A stretch of 18,724 nt of DNA from Fidelibacterota bacterium (lineage in GTDB: Bacteria > Marinisomatota > Marinisomatia > Marinisomatales > UBA1611): assembly GCA_002718285.1 (NCBI GenBank), contig PBAR01000018.1, positions 36,406-55,129 on the forward strand, in the 5' to 3' direction. The first letter of the stretch is position 1. The number at the start of each line of letters is the position of its first letter. Made by a program: the position numbers and the translations under genes. Below the pieces are notes generated by a model. The model had not been told where the DNA came from. It saw only the letters and a program-made list of their open reading frames with translations, and did not search any database. Positions 1 through 5,775 of this stretch are shown here, piece after piece.

Positions 1-528
1 ATTCCTACAGAAAGTGGTGATGGAGTAATCGAATTTCATTATCTGGAAATAGATGATGTAGATGTAACAAAAAATTATTCTACTGTTGGTATTGAATCAC
101 CTTCAAAAAATTACGGTCTCCAGTATGTTTTTAATAATGTATATGCTCCAGGTGCGGCACCTTTAGTTGACGGTAGATCGATTCGTTTTACTACGGAAGC
201 GCCTAATTATTATGTAGAACCTTTATTAATAGAAGAAAATTTAGATCCAATAAAATTTAATTTAGGTTTAGCATATCCTAATCCTTTTAACCCAGTGACA
301 AATTTAAATTTAAAAGTACCTAGAACTGAGCATATAAAGATCTCAATAATTGATCTTTTGGGTAGTGAAGTTGCTGTGCTCCAGGACGGGATAATGATAG
401 AAGGTCATTATTCAATTTCATGGAATGGAACGAATAGCCTCGGATATGCAATTGCTTCTGGAACATATTTTGCTGTAATGAAGCATAATGAAAAAATGCA
501 GGTTCAAAAAATGATATTATTAAAATAA
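1..528 (+). CDS. C-terminal part of a secreted T9SS cargo protein (5' end outside window)
   Basis: The reading frame is open from base 1 to the TAA at 526-528, so the start lies upstream of the window; GTG at 295 is only an internal codon. The last ~85 residues form a type IX secretion sorting domain: YPNPFNP (274-294), then a beta-rich module with IIDLLGSEV, a WNG turn, an ASGTYF strand and a final QKMILLK. In FCB bacteria this tail directs export across the outer membrane and is usually cleaved. The preceding segment (bases 1-230, containing STVGIES, GLQYVFNN and a GAAPL..GRSIRFTTEAP stretch) resembles the module just before the tail in large extracellular proteins and peptidases of this group. 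The catalytic or binding part is not in the window, so the substrate cannot be named. The glutaredoxin gene follows 12 bases later. Confidence 0.85.
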   Translation: MPTESGDGVIEFHYLEIDDVDVTKNYSTVGIESPSKNYGLQYVFNNVYAPGAAPLVDGRSIRFTTEAPNYYVEPLLIEENLDPIKFNLGLAYPNPFNPVTNLNLKVPRTEHIKISIIDLLGSEVAVLQDGIMIEGHYSISWNGTNSLGYAIASGTYFAVMKHNEKMQVQKMILLK

Positions 529-540
529 TATATAAAATTC

Positions 541-780
541 ATGGATATAATTATTTACACTACAAATTGGTGCTTTTATTGTGATACTGCTAAAAGACTT
601 TTAAATGAAAGAAAACTCGAATACAAAGAGATTAATATTGAAGAAAAAGGTTGGGGTCGTGGTAAACTTTTTGAATTAACTGGTGGCAGAACTGTTCCGC
701 AAATTGTTATTAATGGGAATCCTATTGGAGGTTATACAGATTTATTAAAATTGGATTCCAGCGGTTCACTAAAGGATTGA
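541..780 (+). CDS. Glutaredoxin (small, GrxC-type)
   Basis: 79-residue thioredoxin-fold protein, the normal length of a minimal glutaredoxin. The dithiol site is Cys11-Phe-Tyr-Cys14, directly after the first strand (MDIIIYTTNW) and followed by an AKRLLNERK helix. The cis-proline motif TVPQIVINGNPIGGY (residues 51-65) carries the TVP loop and the Gly-Gly pair that bind glutathione in this family. The expected role is glutathione- or low-molecular-weight-thiol-dependent reduction of disulfides in the cytoplasm; there is no signal peptide. CFYC replaces the commoner CPYC. ATG at 541 is the natural start because the beta strand begins there, although no Shine-Dalgarno is visible upstream. Its stop codon overlaps the TTG start of the next gene (TTGA at 777-780), so the two are probably co-translated. 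Confidence 0.9.
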   Translation: MDIIIYTTNWCFYCDTAKRLLNERKLEYKEINIEEKGWGRGKLFELTGGRTVPQIVINGNPIGGYTDLLKLDSSGSLKD

Positions 781-1532
781 TAAGAATAATTATAAAATTC
801 ATCAGGATTTACATATTATGGGGGTCTCTGATTTTATTTTTTAGCTGTTTTGGTAGGCAATTAAAGATAAATGCTCCTAGTGGTTTACATGAAATAAACG
901 CAAAACTTCATTCTATTGTAAATTGGATTGAAAATAATGAAAATGATATTAATGATCTTAAAAAACTGGTGAAGGAAGAAATATCTTTATATTTATTTAC
1001 CAATTTGAAGATTCATCAAAATATCATAGAAAATATAGATATAATGGAAGAATCAATAGGTGATGTAGTTGCTTTGCGGAAAGATATTTCTAGTAAGGTA
1101 GAAATATTGCAACAATCAAATGGTAATAGCTTACAATCACTTATGAATGAAGAAAATTCAAATGAAAATGAAATTGGTTTACTATTCAATGATATTAAAA
1201 ATGAGCAGGAAGAATTCTATAAAGGGAAAAAAGGGATTATTGAAGCATTTAAAATTGATAGACGGAAACTTATTTTTATTAGAGATGAAACTTCATCATA
1301 TAAAAAAGAGTTTAATCATCTTCGTTATGAACAATATAAATTAGAAAATGCATTTCAAAAACATAATGTTGGCCTAAGTAAAACAATATTTAATAATGGT
1401 AGTTCAAAAAAAGAAATGCTGGAATTATCTATTAAAATAGAAGATTATCGTTTAGAACTTAGTAAAATAGAATTTTTTATTATTCATAGTGAACGTATCG
1501 CGAGAGAAGAAACTGGTTCATGGGTATGTTAA
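777..1532 (+). CDS. Coiled-coil protein with N-terminal membrane/lipoprotein signal, 3' end probably frameshifted
   Basis: I do not recognise the family. The N-terminus is basic then hydrophobic (residues 1-23) and reaches Cys24 in the context LILFFSC. This resembles a lipobox, although Phe at -3 is atypical, so it is either a lipoprotein or a membrane-anchored protein. Residues ~30-240 are rich in Glu, Lys, Asn, Ile and Leu, with heptad-like spacing and no Pro after residue 34, consistent with a long coiled coil facing the periplasm. The only usable upstream start is TTG at 777, overlapping the glutaredoxin stop; AAAGGA sits immediately before it, too close for an ideal ribosome site. The frame ends at TAA 1530-1532 as ...EETGSWVC, but another frame continues with plausible protein sequence to 1666 (see next entry), so the true C-terminus may be about 45 residues longer. 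Confidence 0.7.
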   Translation: MIRIIIKFIRIYILWGSLILFFSCFGRQLKINAPSGLHEINAKLHSIVNWIENNENDINDLKKLVKEEISLYLFTNLKIHQNIIENIDIMEESIGDVVALRKDISSKVEILQQSNGNSLQSLMNEENSNENEIGLLFNDIKNEQEEFYKGKKGIIEAFKIDRRKLIFIRDETSSYKKEFNHLRYEQYKLENAFQKHNVGLSKTIFNNGSSKKEMLELSIKIEDYRLELSKIEFFIIHSERIAREETGSWVC

Positions 1533-1666
1533 GACCGATGACTTCTCTTAAAAATGGACAATTTAGTAAAGCTATTCCAATGGATTTCGAAAAAAAATAT
1601 AAGTCGGGTATACGTGATTATAAAACAATTCTTAGAGATATGCGAATAGAGCTCAATTCAATCTGA
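1520..1666 (+). CDS. Probable displaced C-terminus of the coiled-coil protein, or a 48-residue overlapping ORF
   Basis: A frame different from the preceding gene is open from 1493 and has ATG at 1520, ending at TGA 1664-1666. It encodes 48 residues that include SKAIPMDFEKKYKSGIRDYK and end MRIELNSI. The Lys/Glu/Ile-rich, helix-like composition matches the upstream coiled-coil protein, so the simplest reading is a one-base shift somewhere between 1493 and 1532, near the AGAGAAGAAA run at 1503-1512. It could instead be an independent small gene with its start inside the upstream gene, but no Shine-Dalgarno is present. Its 3' end overlaps the convergent minus-strand sorting-tail frame by 9 bases (1658-1666). 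Confidence 0.4.
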   Translation: MGMLRPMTSLKNGQFSKAIPMDFEKKYKSGIRDYKTILRDMRIELNSI

Positions 1667-2008
1667 TTTTCTTAAATAAGTCATCTTTTGCATAAAACTG
1701 TTAGATTGTCCAATAGCCTGGATCAGATATACTCCATTTGCAATTTTTTTTCCAGTTGTAGATTTAAAGTTCCACCTAATTGTTTTTATTTCTGGTTTTT
1801 GAAAATCCTTTTCTAAATACCATATAGTTTTCCCTAGCACATTTAGTATTTTAATTTGGATTGATTGTGGTGTAACTACCCGCAAATCAAAATGAATATA
1901 ATCAGTGCTCAGAACTGGATTTGGATAAGGAACAAATAAAGTAAAATCTTCCATGTAACCATCGGATAGTTTCAAAGAATAATTTAAATCATATACTAAG
2001 TTATTCAC
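1658..2008 (-). CDS. T9SS C-terminal sorting domain, displaced 3' part of the metalloprotease gene
   Basis: Frame of 116 residues from a GTG at 2008, with no signal peptide or domain of its own except a type IX secretion tail: YPNP at residues 28-31, a beta strand ending IHFDL, IKILNVLGKTIW, IRWN, the turn KIANGVYLIQ and a terminal MQKMTYLRK. A sorting tail without a cargo domain or export signal makes no sense alone. The frame is open upstream of GTG as far as about 2045, reading ...VIISAVNNL, which joins smoothly to the end of the protease (IGIEYTA) if a single base is added near 2022-2024. I therefore read it as the C-terminus of the upstream gene, separated by a one-base deletion or a sequence error. 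In that case 2008 is not a biological start. It ends tail-to-tail against the plus-strand coiled-coil gene. Confidence 0.75.
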   Translation of the reverse strand: MNNLVYDLNYSLKLSDGYMEDFTLFVPYPNPVLSTDYIHFDLRVVTPQSIQIKILNVLGKTIWYLEKDFQKPEIKTIRWNFKSTTGKKIANGVYLIQAIGQSNSFMQKMTYLRKSD

Positions 2009-2016
2009 TGCTGATA

Positions 2017-3324
2017 TTATAACGCTGTATATTCTATTCCTATAGAAGGATCAATATTAATTTTATCATCGGTTCTTATTATCCATTGATCCTTATTTTT
2101 ATGTTTTGTAACAGCAGTAAATGATAAATCTTTTATAGTACCGGAATTATTGAAAATATTGATAGATATAGGCGTACTGCTTACCACATCATAATAATGA
2201 GAAGAGTATAACTTTAATCCAGTATTTGATCTCGTTTCTATATTATTTTGCGTATAGATAATTTCTTCTTTAATCGAAGGTTTCTCAATGGGGTAAGTGT
2301 CTGCTTCTTCGTAACGATATATTCCTGCTCCAAGGCTGGAAGAAAGAATCCGGTTTGCAATTCGCATTCGGATATATGCGTCTATAAAACTCGAGTTTTG
2401 AGAATTAAGTGTCTCATTTATAGATAAAAAGCTGACATCCTTTGATGGGCTTGCATTATATCTAGAACGTTCCCAGCAATGTTTTATTGTTGATCTACCT
2501 CCAAGGTGCTCATCCAAATACTGAAAAAAAATGAATGAACCATACATATGGCTATCTTCTTCATCAAGAGGTTTATTTGTATTAGCAAACCATGAAGGCA
2601 TATATCGATAGAGGTCATTTATATTATTATAAAGTTCATCTTCAGACCAGACTGCTGTAGCTTCCATAAACCATAAGCGTTCAAAACAATTATAACCAAA
2701 TTGAATTGCATGAAAAAATTCATGTACGGCTGTAACTTGAATATTTTCTAATTCACTGTGCGAACTAAAAACCGAAGCGCTATAGGAATTACGCATTTTT
2801 ATAAAACTTGCGCAGGATGGATCTGAAGCGGAAGCGTTTGATGTATAAGTAAGGCCAAAATAGCCTGATGGAAGGTTTATAATGTAGATGTCGTAAAGAT
2901 CTGAACCGCCAAGTCCATTATCTCCAGGAGGATGGTCAAAACCCAATGAATCAATAAAAAATTTCCACACATATTCAAATTCTTCTGCCATCATGATAAC
3001 ATAATTTTCGTTTTCTACTGCATCGTATGAATCATCTAAAGTGTAGTGTAGTAGAAAATGATCCGTAGAATAAGTACGATTTAATCCTTCTGGCCTTTCA
3101 ACGATAAACTTATCATGCTGAACTATTAAGCCCAGTTGTTCTAGTTTTTGGTGTTGTTCATTAGAGAGTTGACCTGGACCATTACGGATTATATTTGTAA
3201 TATGAGGAGTGGCATGAATTTTTTGTCCAAAATTAAATAGTTTAGAAAACGATTCTATTATTGTGAGATTACTCCCACAAACAATAGTAAGAGTAATCAT
3301 TTGCAGAAAAATGAGTTTAATCAT
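2017..3324 (-). CDS. Secreted zinc metalloprotease, MXAN_6640-like, frameshifted before its sorting tail
   Basis: 435 residues with a hydrophobic signal peptide (residues ~1-18). The zinc site is clear: HEFFH at residues 201-205 supplies two His ligands and the catalytic Glu, and Glu221 in EATAVWSED is a well-placed third ligand. The pattern HExxHAIQ with a following EATAVW fits the putative metalloproteases called the MXAN_6640 family. Residues ~20-80 look like a propeptide; the catalytic region spans ~85-300, and a beta-rich segment follows. The product is expected to be exported by Sec and then by the type IX system. The frame stops at TAA 2017-2019, while the sorting tail continues in another frame from about 2020, so as written the enzyme would lack its tail. 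ATG at 3324 overlaps the stop of the 34-residue ORF upstream (ATGA), with AAAAGGA a few bases before it. Confidence 0.8.
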   Translation of the reverse strand: MIKLIFLQMITLTIVCGSNLTIIESFSKLFNFGQKIHATPHITNIIRNGPGQLSNEQHQKLEQLGLIVQHDKFIVERPEGLNRTYSTDHFLLHYTLDDSYDAVENENYVIMMAEEFEYVWKFFIDSLGFDHPPGDNGLGGSDLYDIYIINLPSGYFGLTYTSNASASDPSCASFIKMRNSYSASVFSSHSELENIQVTAVHEFFHAIQFGYNCFERLWFMEATAVWSEDELYNNINDLYRYMPSWFANTNKPLDEEDSHMYGSFIFFQYLDEHLGGRSTIKHCWERSRYNASPSKDVSFLSINETLNSQNSSFIDAYIRMRIANRILSSSLGAGIYRYEEADTYPIEKPSIKEEIIYTQNNIETRSNTGLKLYSSHYYDVVSSTPISINIFNNSGTIKDLSFTAVTKHKNKDQWIIRTDDKINIDPSIGIEYTAL

Positions 3325-3425
3325 TTTCCTTTTAATTTATTTTTATATTTTCTCCGTACATAAAGGCCCATAAGAACCATACTTACAAGCCAGAATACTG
3401 CATAATAAAGAAGGTATTCTTTCAT
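3321..3425 (-). CDS. 34-residue single-pass membrane miniprotein
   Basis: A short frame on the minus strand runs from ATG 3425-3423 to TGA 3323-3321. It begins MKEYLLYYAVFWLV, continues through a hydrophobic helix (about residues 4-22, including SMVLMGLY) and ends in a very basic tail, VRRKYKNKLKGK. That is a standard N-out/C-in single transmembrane topology with positive-inside residues. It lies 7 bases after the upstream gene and its stop overlaps the metalloprotease start as ATGA, so it is placed like a real co-translated gene rather than spacer. In size and layout (aromatic helix followed by Arg/Lys) it recalls CcmD-type heme exporter miniproteins, but no other ccm gene is in view, so I give no function. 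A membrane adaptor for the neighbouring secreted proteins is equally possible. No Shine-Dalgarno is visible. Confidence 0.55.
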   Translation of the reverse strand: MKEYLLYYAVFWLVSMVLMGLYVRRKYKNKLKGK

Positions 3426-3432
3426 TAATTAA

Positions 3433-4047
3433 TTAATTGGTCCAAAGTTTATCTGTAATAAAAGTGATGATCAATGTACTAAGACCTACTGTTGTCTGCC
3501 AATTTGTTTTTTCTTGACCTTGTGTAAGTAAGCCGTTCATCGATAACATAAATCCAGTAGTATACATCCAGGAACGTAAACCTTGAGTTATTCCAGGATC
3601 ATTTTTAGTAGCTTCATTATTATATAAGCTATTTAGTACTGCTAGAGTATTGTTTGGGAAATGTAGAGATGCTATAATTGTATTCGACTTCTTATCTTGA
3701 ATTATTTCGTAATGTTCTATGGATTTTCTCAAATGGAACCCCAATTGGGTTGATTCACTAGAAGAAACGGGTTGAATTTTTCTAATATTTCGAGGCAGAT
3801 CAACCAAATATAATTGGCTTGAATCTGCTTGAACCTGGTAAAGGGTAATATAAAACCATTCTTCGCCAGACGTCCATGCTGCGATGTGCTCAGGATCAAT
3901 AGTTTGATCCAATTCTATTTTCATAAAAATACCATTTATTTTTCCCTCCAAACTTATATTTCTTATATTTATCTGATTGGCGAAACATAGTTCGGCGGGA
4001 ATCAAGACTAGAATGGTAGTATATATGTATATAGCTACTAATTTCAT
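3433..4047 (-). CDS. Exported protein of unknown function, beta-rich (AMIN-like) with hydrophobic C-terminus
   Basis: 204 residues from ATG at 4047; a GTG at 4050 directly before it is possible but less likely. A signal peptide covers residues ~1-23, ending AELCFA before NQ. Residues ~25-135 alternate short beta-type segments (INIRNISLEG, GIFMKIELDQ, EEWFYITLYQ, TIIASLHF), similar in rhythm to the AMIN-type envelope domains that bind the cell wall or secretin complexes. This resemblance is impressionistic and I cannot name the family. The C-terminal third holds one or two hydrophobic segments (YTTGFMLSMNGLL and VGLSTLIITFITDKL) that may anchor it. It is the first gene of the minus-strand block, preceded by a strong -10 box and followed 7 bases later by the miniprotein, so it is probably co-transcribed with the miniprotein and the metalloprotease. 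Confidence 0.65.
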   Translation of the reverse strand: MKLVAIYIYTTILVLIPAELCFANQINIRNISLEGKINGIFMKIELDQTIDPEHIAAWTSGEEWFYITLYQVQADSSQLYLVDLPRNIRKIQPVSSSESTQLGFHLRKSIEHYEIIQDKKSNTIIASLHFPNNTLAVLNSLYNNEATKNDPGITQGLRSWMYTTGFMLSMNGLLTQGQEKTNWQTTVGLSTLIITFITDKLWTN

Positions 4048-4087
4048 CACTAAGCAATACCTAAATTAAAGAAAATACTGAATAACC

Positions 4088-4116
4088 ATTATAAGGTTTC
4101 TTTTATAAAAATACAA
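4088..4116 (-). promoter_or_regulatory. Sigma70-type promoter for the minus-strand secreted-protein block
   Basis: Read on the minus strand, TTGTAT (4116-4111) is followed by exactly 17 bases and then a perfect TATAAT (4093-4088). Transcription would begin near 4081, giving a leader of about 34 bases before ATG 4047. The -35 matches only its TTG. The 124-base divergent intergenic region otherwise shows no operator-like inverted repeat, and I could not find an equally good promoter for the plus-strand gene at 4172. Confidence 0.45.
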
Positions 4117-4171
4117 AATAATGTAAAGGAATTGATTTACAGGTTGTTCATTCCAGAGGCCAAAAGTAAAT

Positions 4172-5773
4172 TTGATTAAACATTGTTCTCTGAAATTGCG
4201 TTCAATCATCCACATACCGATTGTCTTATTTCTTCTAACATCTTTAAATGGTCAGAATGACCTATCTAAAGAATCAAAATCAGTACAGGGCGCATTTGGT
4301 GCTGTTACCATTGATGGTAAAATATGGAATCAAATTGCACTGAGGCCTATTCTTCCCTTTGGTAAGCTTGCAATAGCATTTGATTTTGTACTTTACATCG
4401 ACCAGGATGGGAATATACATGATGATGACTGGGATTTTTCTTCAGGTGAAAAGATAAAGAATACTTTATTAGATAAAATATATTATGTACGCTATGGGAA
4501 TAGAAAAGATCCTTATTATTTTCGTGCAGGTGCATTAGACTATGTATATATTGGATATGGAATTTTGGCGAATGGTTATTCTAATTCGATTTTATATCCC
4601 CAAGTACGTAAAGTAGGGTTGGAAGCTAAGGCGCGAGCATTTGATCTAAACTTTTTTGGTTTTACAAATGATTTCAAAGAAAATTTTGGTTTGACAGGGA
4701 TACGGGTTTCAGGACGCGTACCTGGAGGTCTTACAATGGGTATTTCCTATGTATCCGATCGTAATCAGTATTTGGGTCTGAAAGATCGTGATGGAGATGG
4801 AAGACCTGATTTGGTAGATGACTTTCCTGATAACAAAATATATTGGTTAGATACAGATGGAGACGGTTGGGCAGATAATGATACCATTAATGAGTTTGAT
4901 GTGGATGGAGATGGATGGACTGATCCTGCTTTTACCTACCCGATTTATGGTATTGTGATTGATAATGATGGTGTGCCAACAAAACCAGAACCAATTAATA
5001 TTAAAAAGCAAAATGAATCTATTCAGTCATTTGCAATTGATTTTGGAAGAAATATATTTTCGCAAGGGAATTTGACTATACACGCATATTCACAGATTGC
5101 AGCATTGATTGGTAAAACTACTAATCCAAAAACCTTAAAGCGGGATCCGTTAGGGATTGGATTAACTCCATTAGGTATTTCAGCATTATTTGGTCCAGCA
5201 AAGTTTAGTTGGGAATATAGGATGATGCCCAATGGTAAATTCGAATTTGGGTATTTTAATCGTTCTTATGAAATAGAGCGGGCGACTTTCTCGAGTCTAG
5301 CTTCATCTACACTTCAGGGAAATACAGGTACTATTGTAACCAAAGCAAATAAACTGGGGAGATATGGTAAACAGAATGGTTATTTTTCAAGACTAACAAT
5401 TGATTTAGGTTCCTTTTTACAGGGTGGATTCAGTTACCAGAACCTTCAAGGAGAACAGTGGCATAATCAAATACAGGAATTTGAGGAAGAGACGAACCAG
5501 AGTTTTACTGCAACCATAAGGCTACGAAAATCCGTGAGTCGAATTAAAACAGCAAATTGGTTTTATCAACAGAGAAATGTTCCTAACCCTTTCGAATTTG
5601 AATATTCGGAATCGACCATAACAGGATACAGAATAGGACTTCAGCTTGGAAATGGGATGATCCTCAATTATATTTTTCGTAGATCATTTAGAGATTTAAA
5701 TGGAGATGGAGATGTGATAGATAAAGATGAAATGCTTAACATGACTGGTATTGAAACATCCTTTTCGTTTTAG
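4172..5773 (+). CDS. Outer-membrane beta-barrel protein with calcium-binding loops
   Basis: 533 residues with a signal peptide ending near SLNGQ (residues ~24-28). The rest is a chain of alternating amphipathic strands typical of an outer-membrane barrel (for example LAIAFDFVLYI, LTMGISYVSD, FSWEYRMM, KFEFGYFNR, GYRIGLQLG). The protein ends in ...GIETSFSF with a C-terminal Phe, as BAM-inserted barrels do. A loop at residues ~205-255 carries three aspartate-rich calcium motifs, DRDGDG (205), DTDGDG (227) and DVDGDG (243), and a fourth EF-hand-like loop DLNGDGDVIDKDE begins at residue 508. TTG at 4172 is the first start in the frame, with AGAGG 12 bases upstream; TTG at 4196 would also give a signal peptide. 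The transported or bound substrate is unknown. alaS begins 2 bases after the stop, so the two share a transcript. Confidence 0.75.
   Translation: MIKHCSLKLRSIIHIPIVLFLLTSLNGQNDLSKESKSVQGAFGAVTIDGKIWNQIALRPILPFGKLAIAFDFVLYIDQDGNIHDDDWDFSSGEKIKNTLLDKIYYVRYGNRKDPYYFRAGALDYVYIGYGILANGYSNSILYPQVRKVGLEAKARAFDLNFFGFTNDFKENFGLTGIRVSGRVPGGLTMGISYVSDRNQYLGLKDRDGDGRPDLVDDFPDNKIYWLDTDGDGWADNDTINEFDVDGDGWTDPAFTYPIYGIVIDNDGVPTKPEPINIKKQNESIQSFAIDFGRNIFSQGNLTIHAYSQIAALIGKTTNPKTLKRDPLGIGLTPLGISALFGPAKFSWEYRMMPNGKFEFGYFNRSYEIERATFSSLASSTLQGNTGTIVTKANKLGRYGKQNGYFSRLTIDLGSFLQGGFSYQNLQGEQWHNQIQEFEEETNQSFTATIRLRKSVSRIKTANWFYQQRNVPNPFEFEYSESTITGYRIGLQLGNGMILNYIFRRSFRDLNGDGDVIDKDEMLNMTGIETSFSF
4784..4924 (+). repeat. 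Three DxDGDG calcium-loop repeats inside the barrel protein
   Basis: Three in-frame units start at 4784, 4850 and 4898, each encoding D-x-D-G-D-G followed by an acidic residue. Their DNA is also similar (GATGGAGATGG-like cores), suggesting internal duplication. In related motifs (thrombospondin type 3, dockerin, EF-hand) the aspartates coordinate calcium. In this protein they would form an extended, calcium-stabilised loop. Confidence 0.7.
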
Positions 5774-5775
5774 AA

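Noticed and set aside
2010..2040. Programmed -1 frameshifting that would make tailed and untailed forms of the protease
   Set aside because: The junction (ACA GCG TTA TAA) has no slippery heptamer and I see no stable downstream hairpin; a sequence error or mutation is simpler.
3321..3425. Naming the miniprotein CcmD
   Set aside because: The resemblance is only in size and topology, and no cytochrome c maturation gene is nearby.
3422..3437. Tandem ATTA repeat between the unknown exported protein and the miniprotein
   Set aside because: Only about three and a half copies in AT-rich sequence; partly the stop and spacer. No sign of an operator or mobile-element end.
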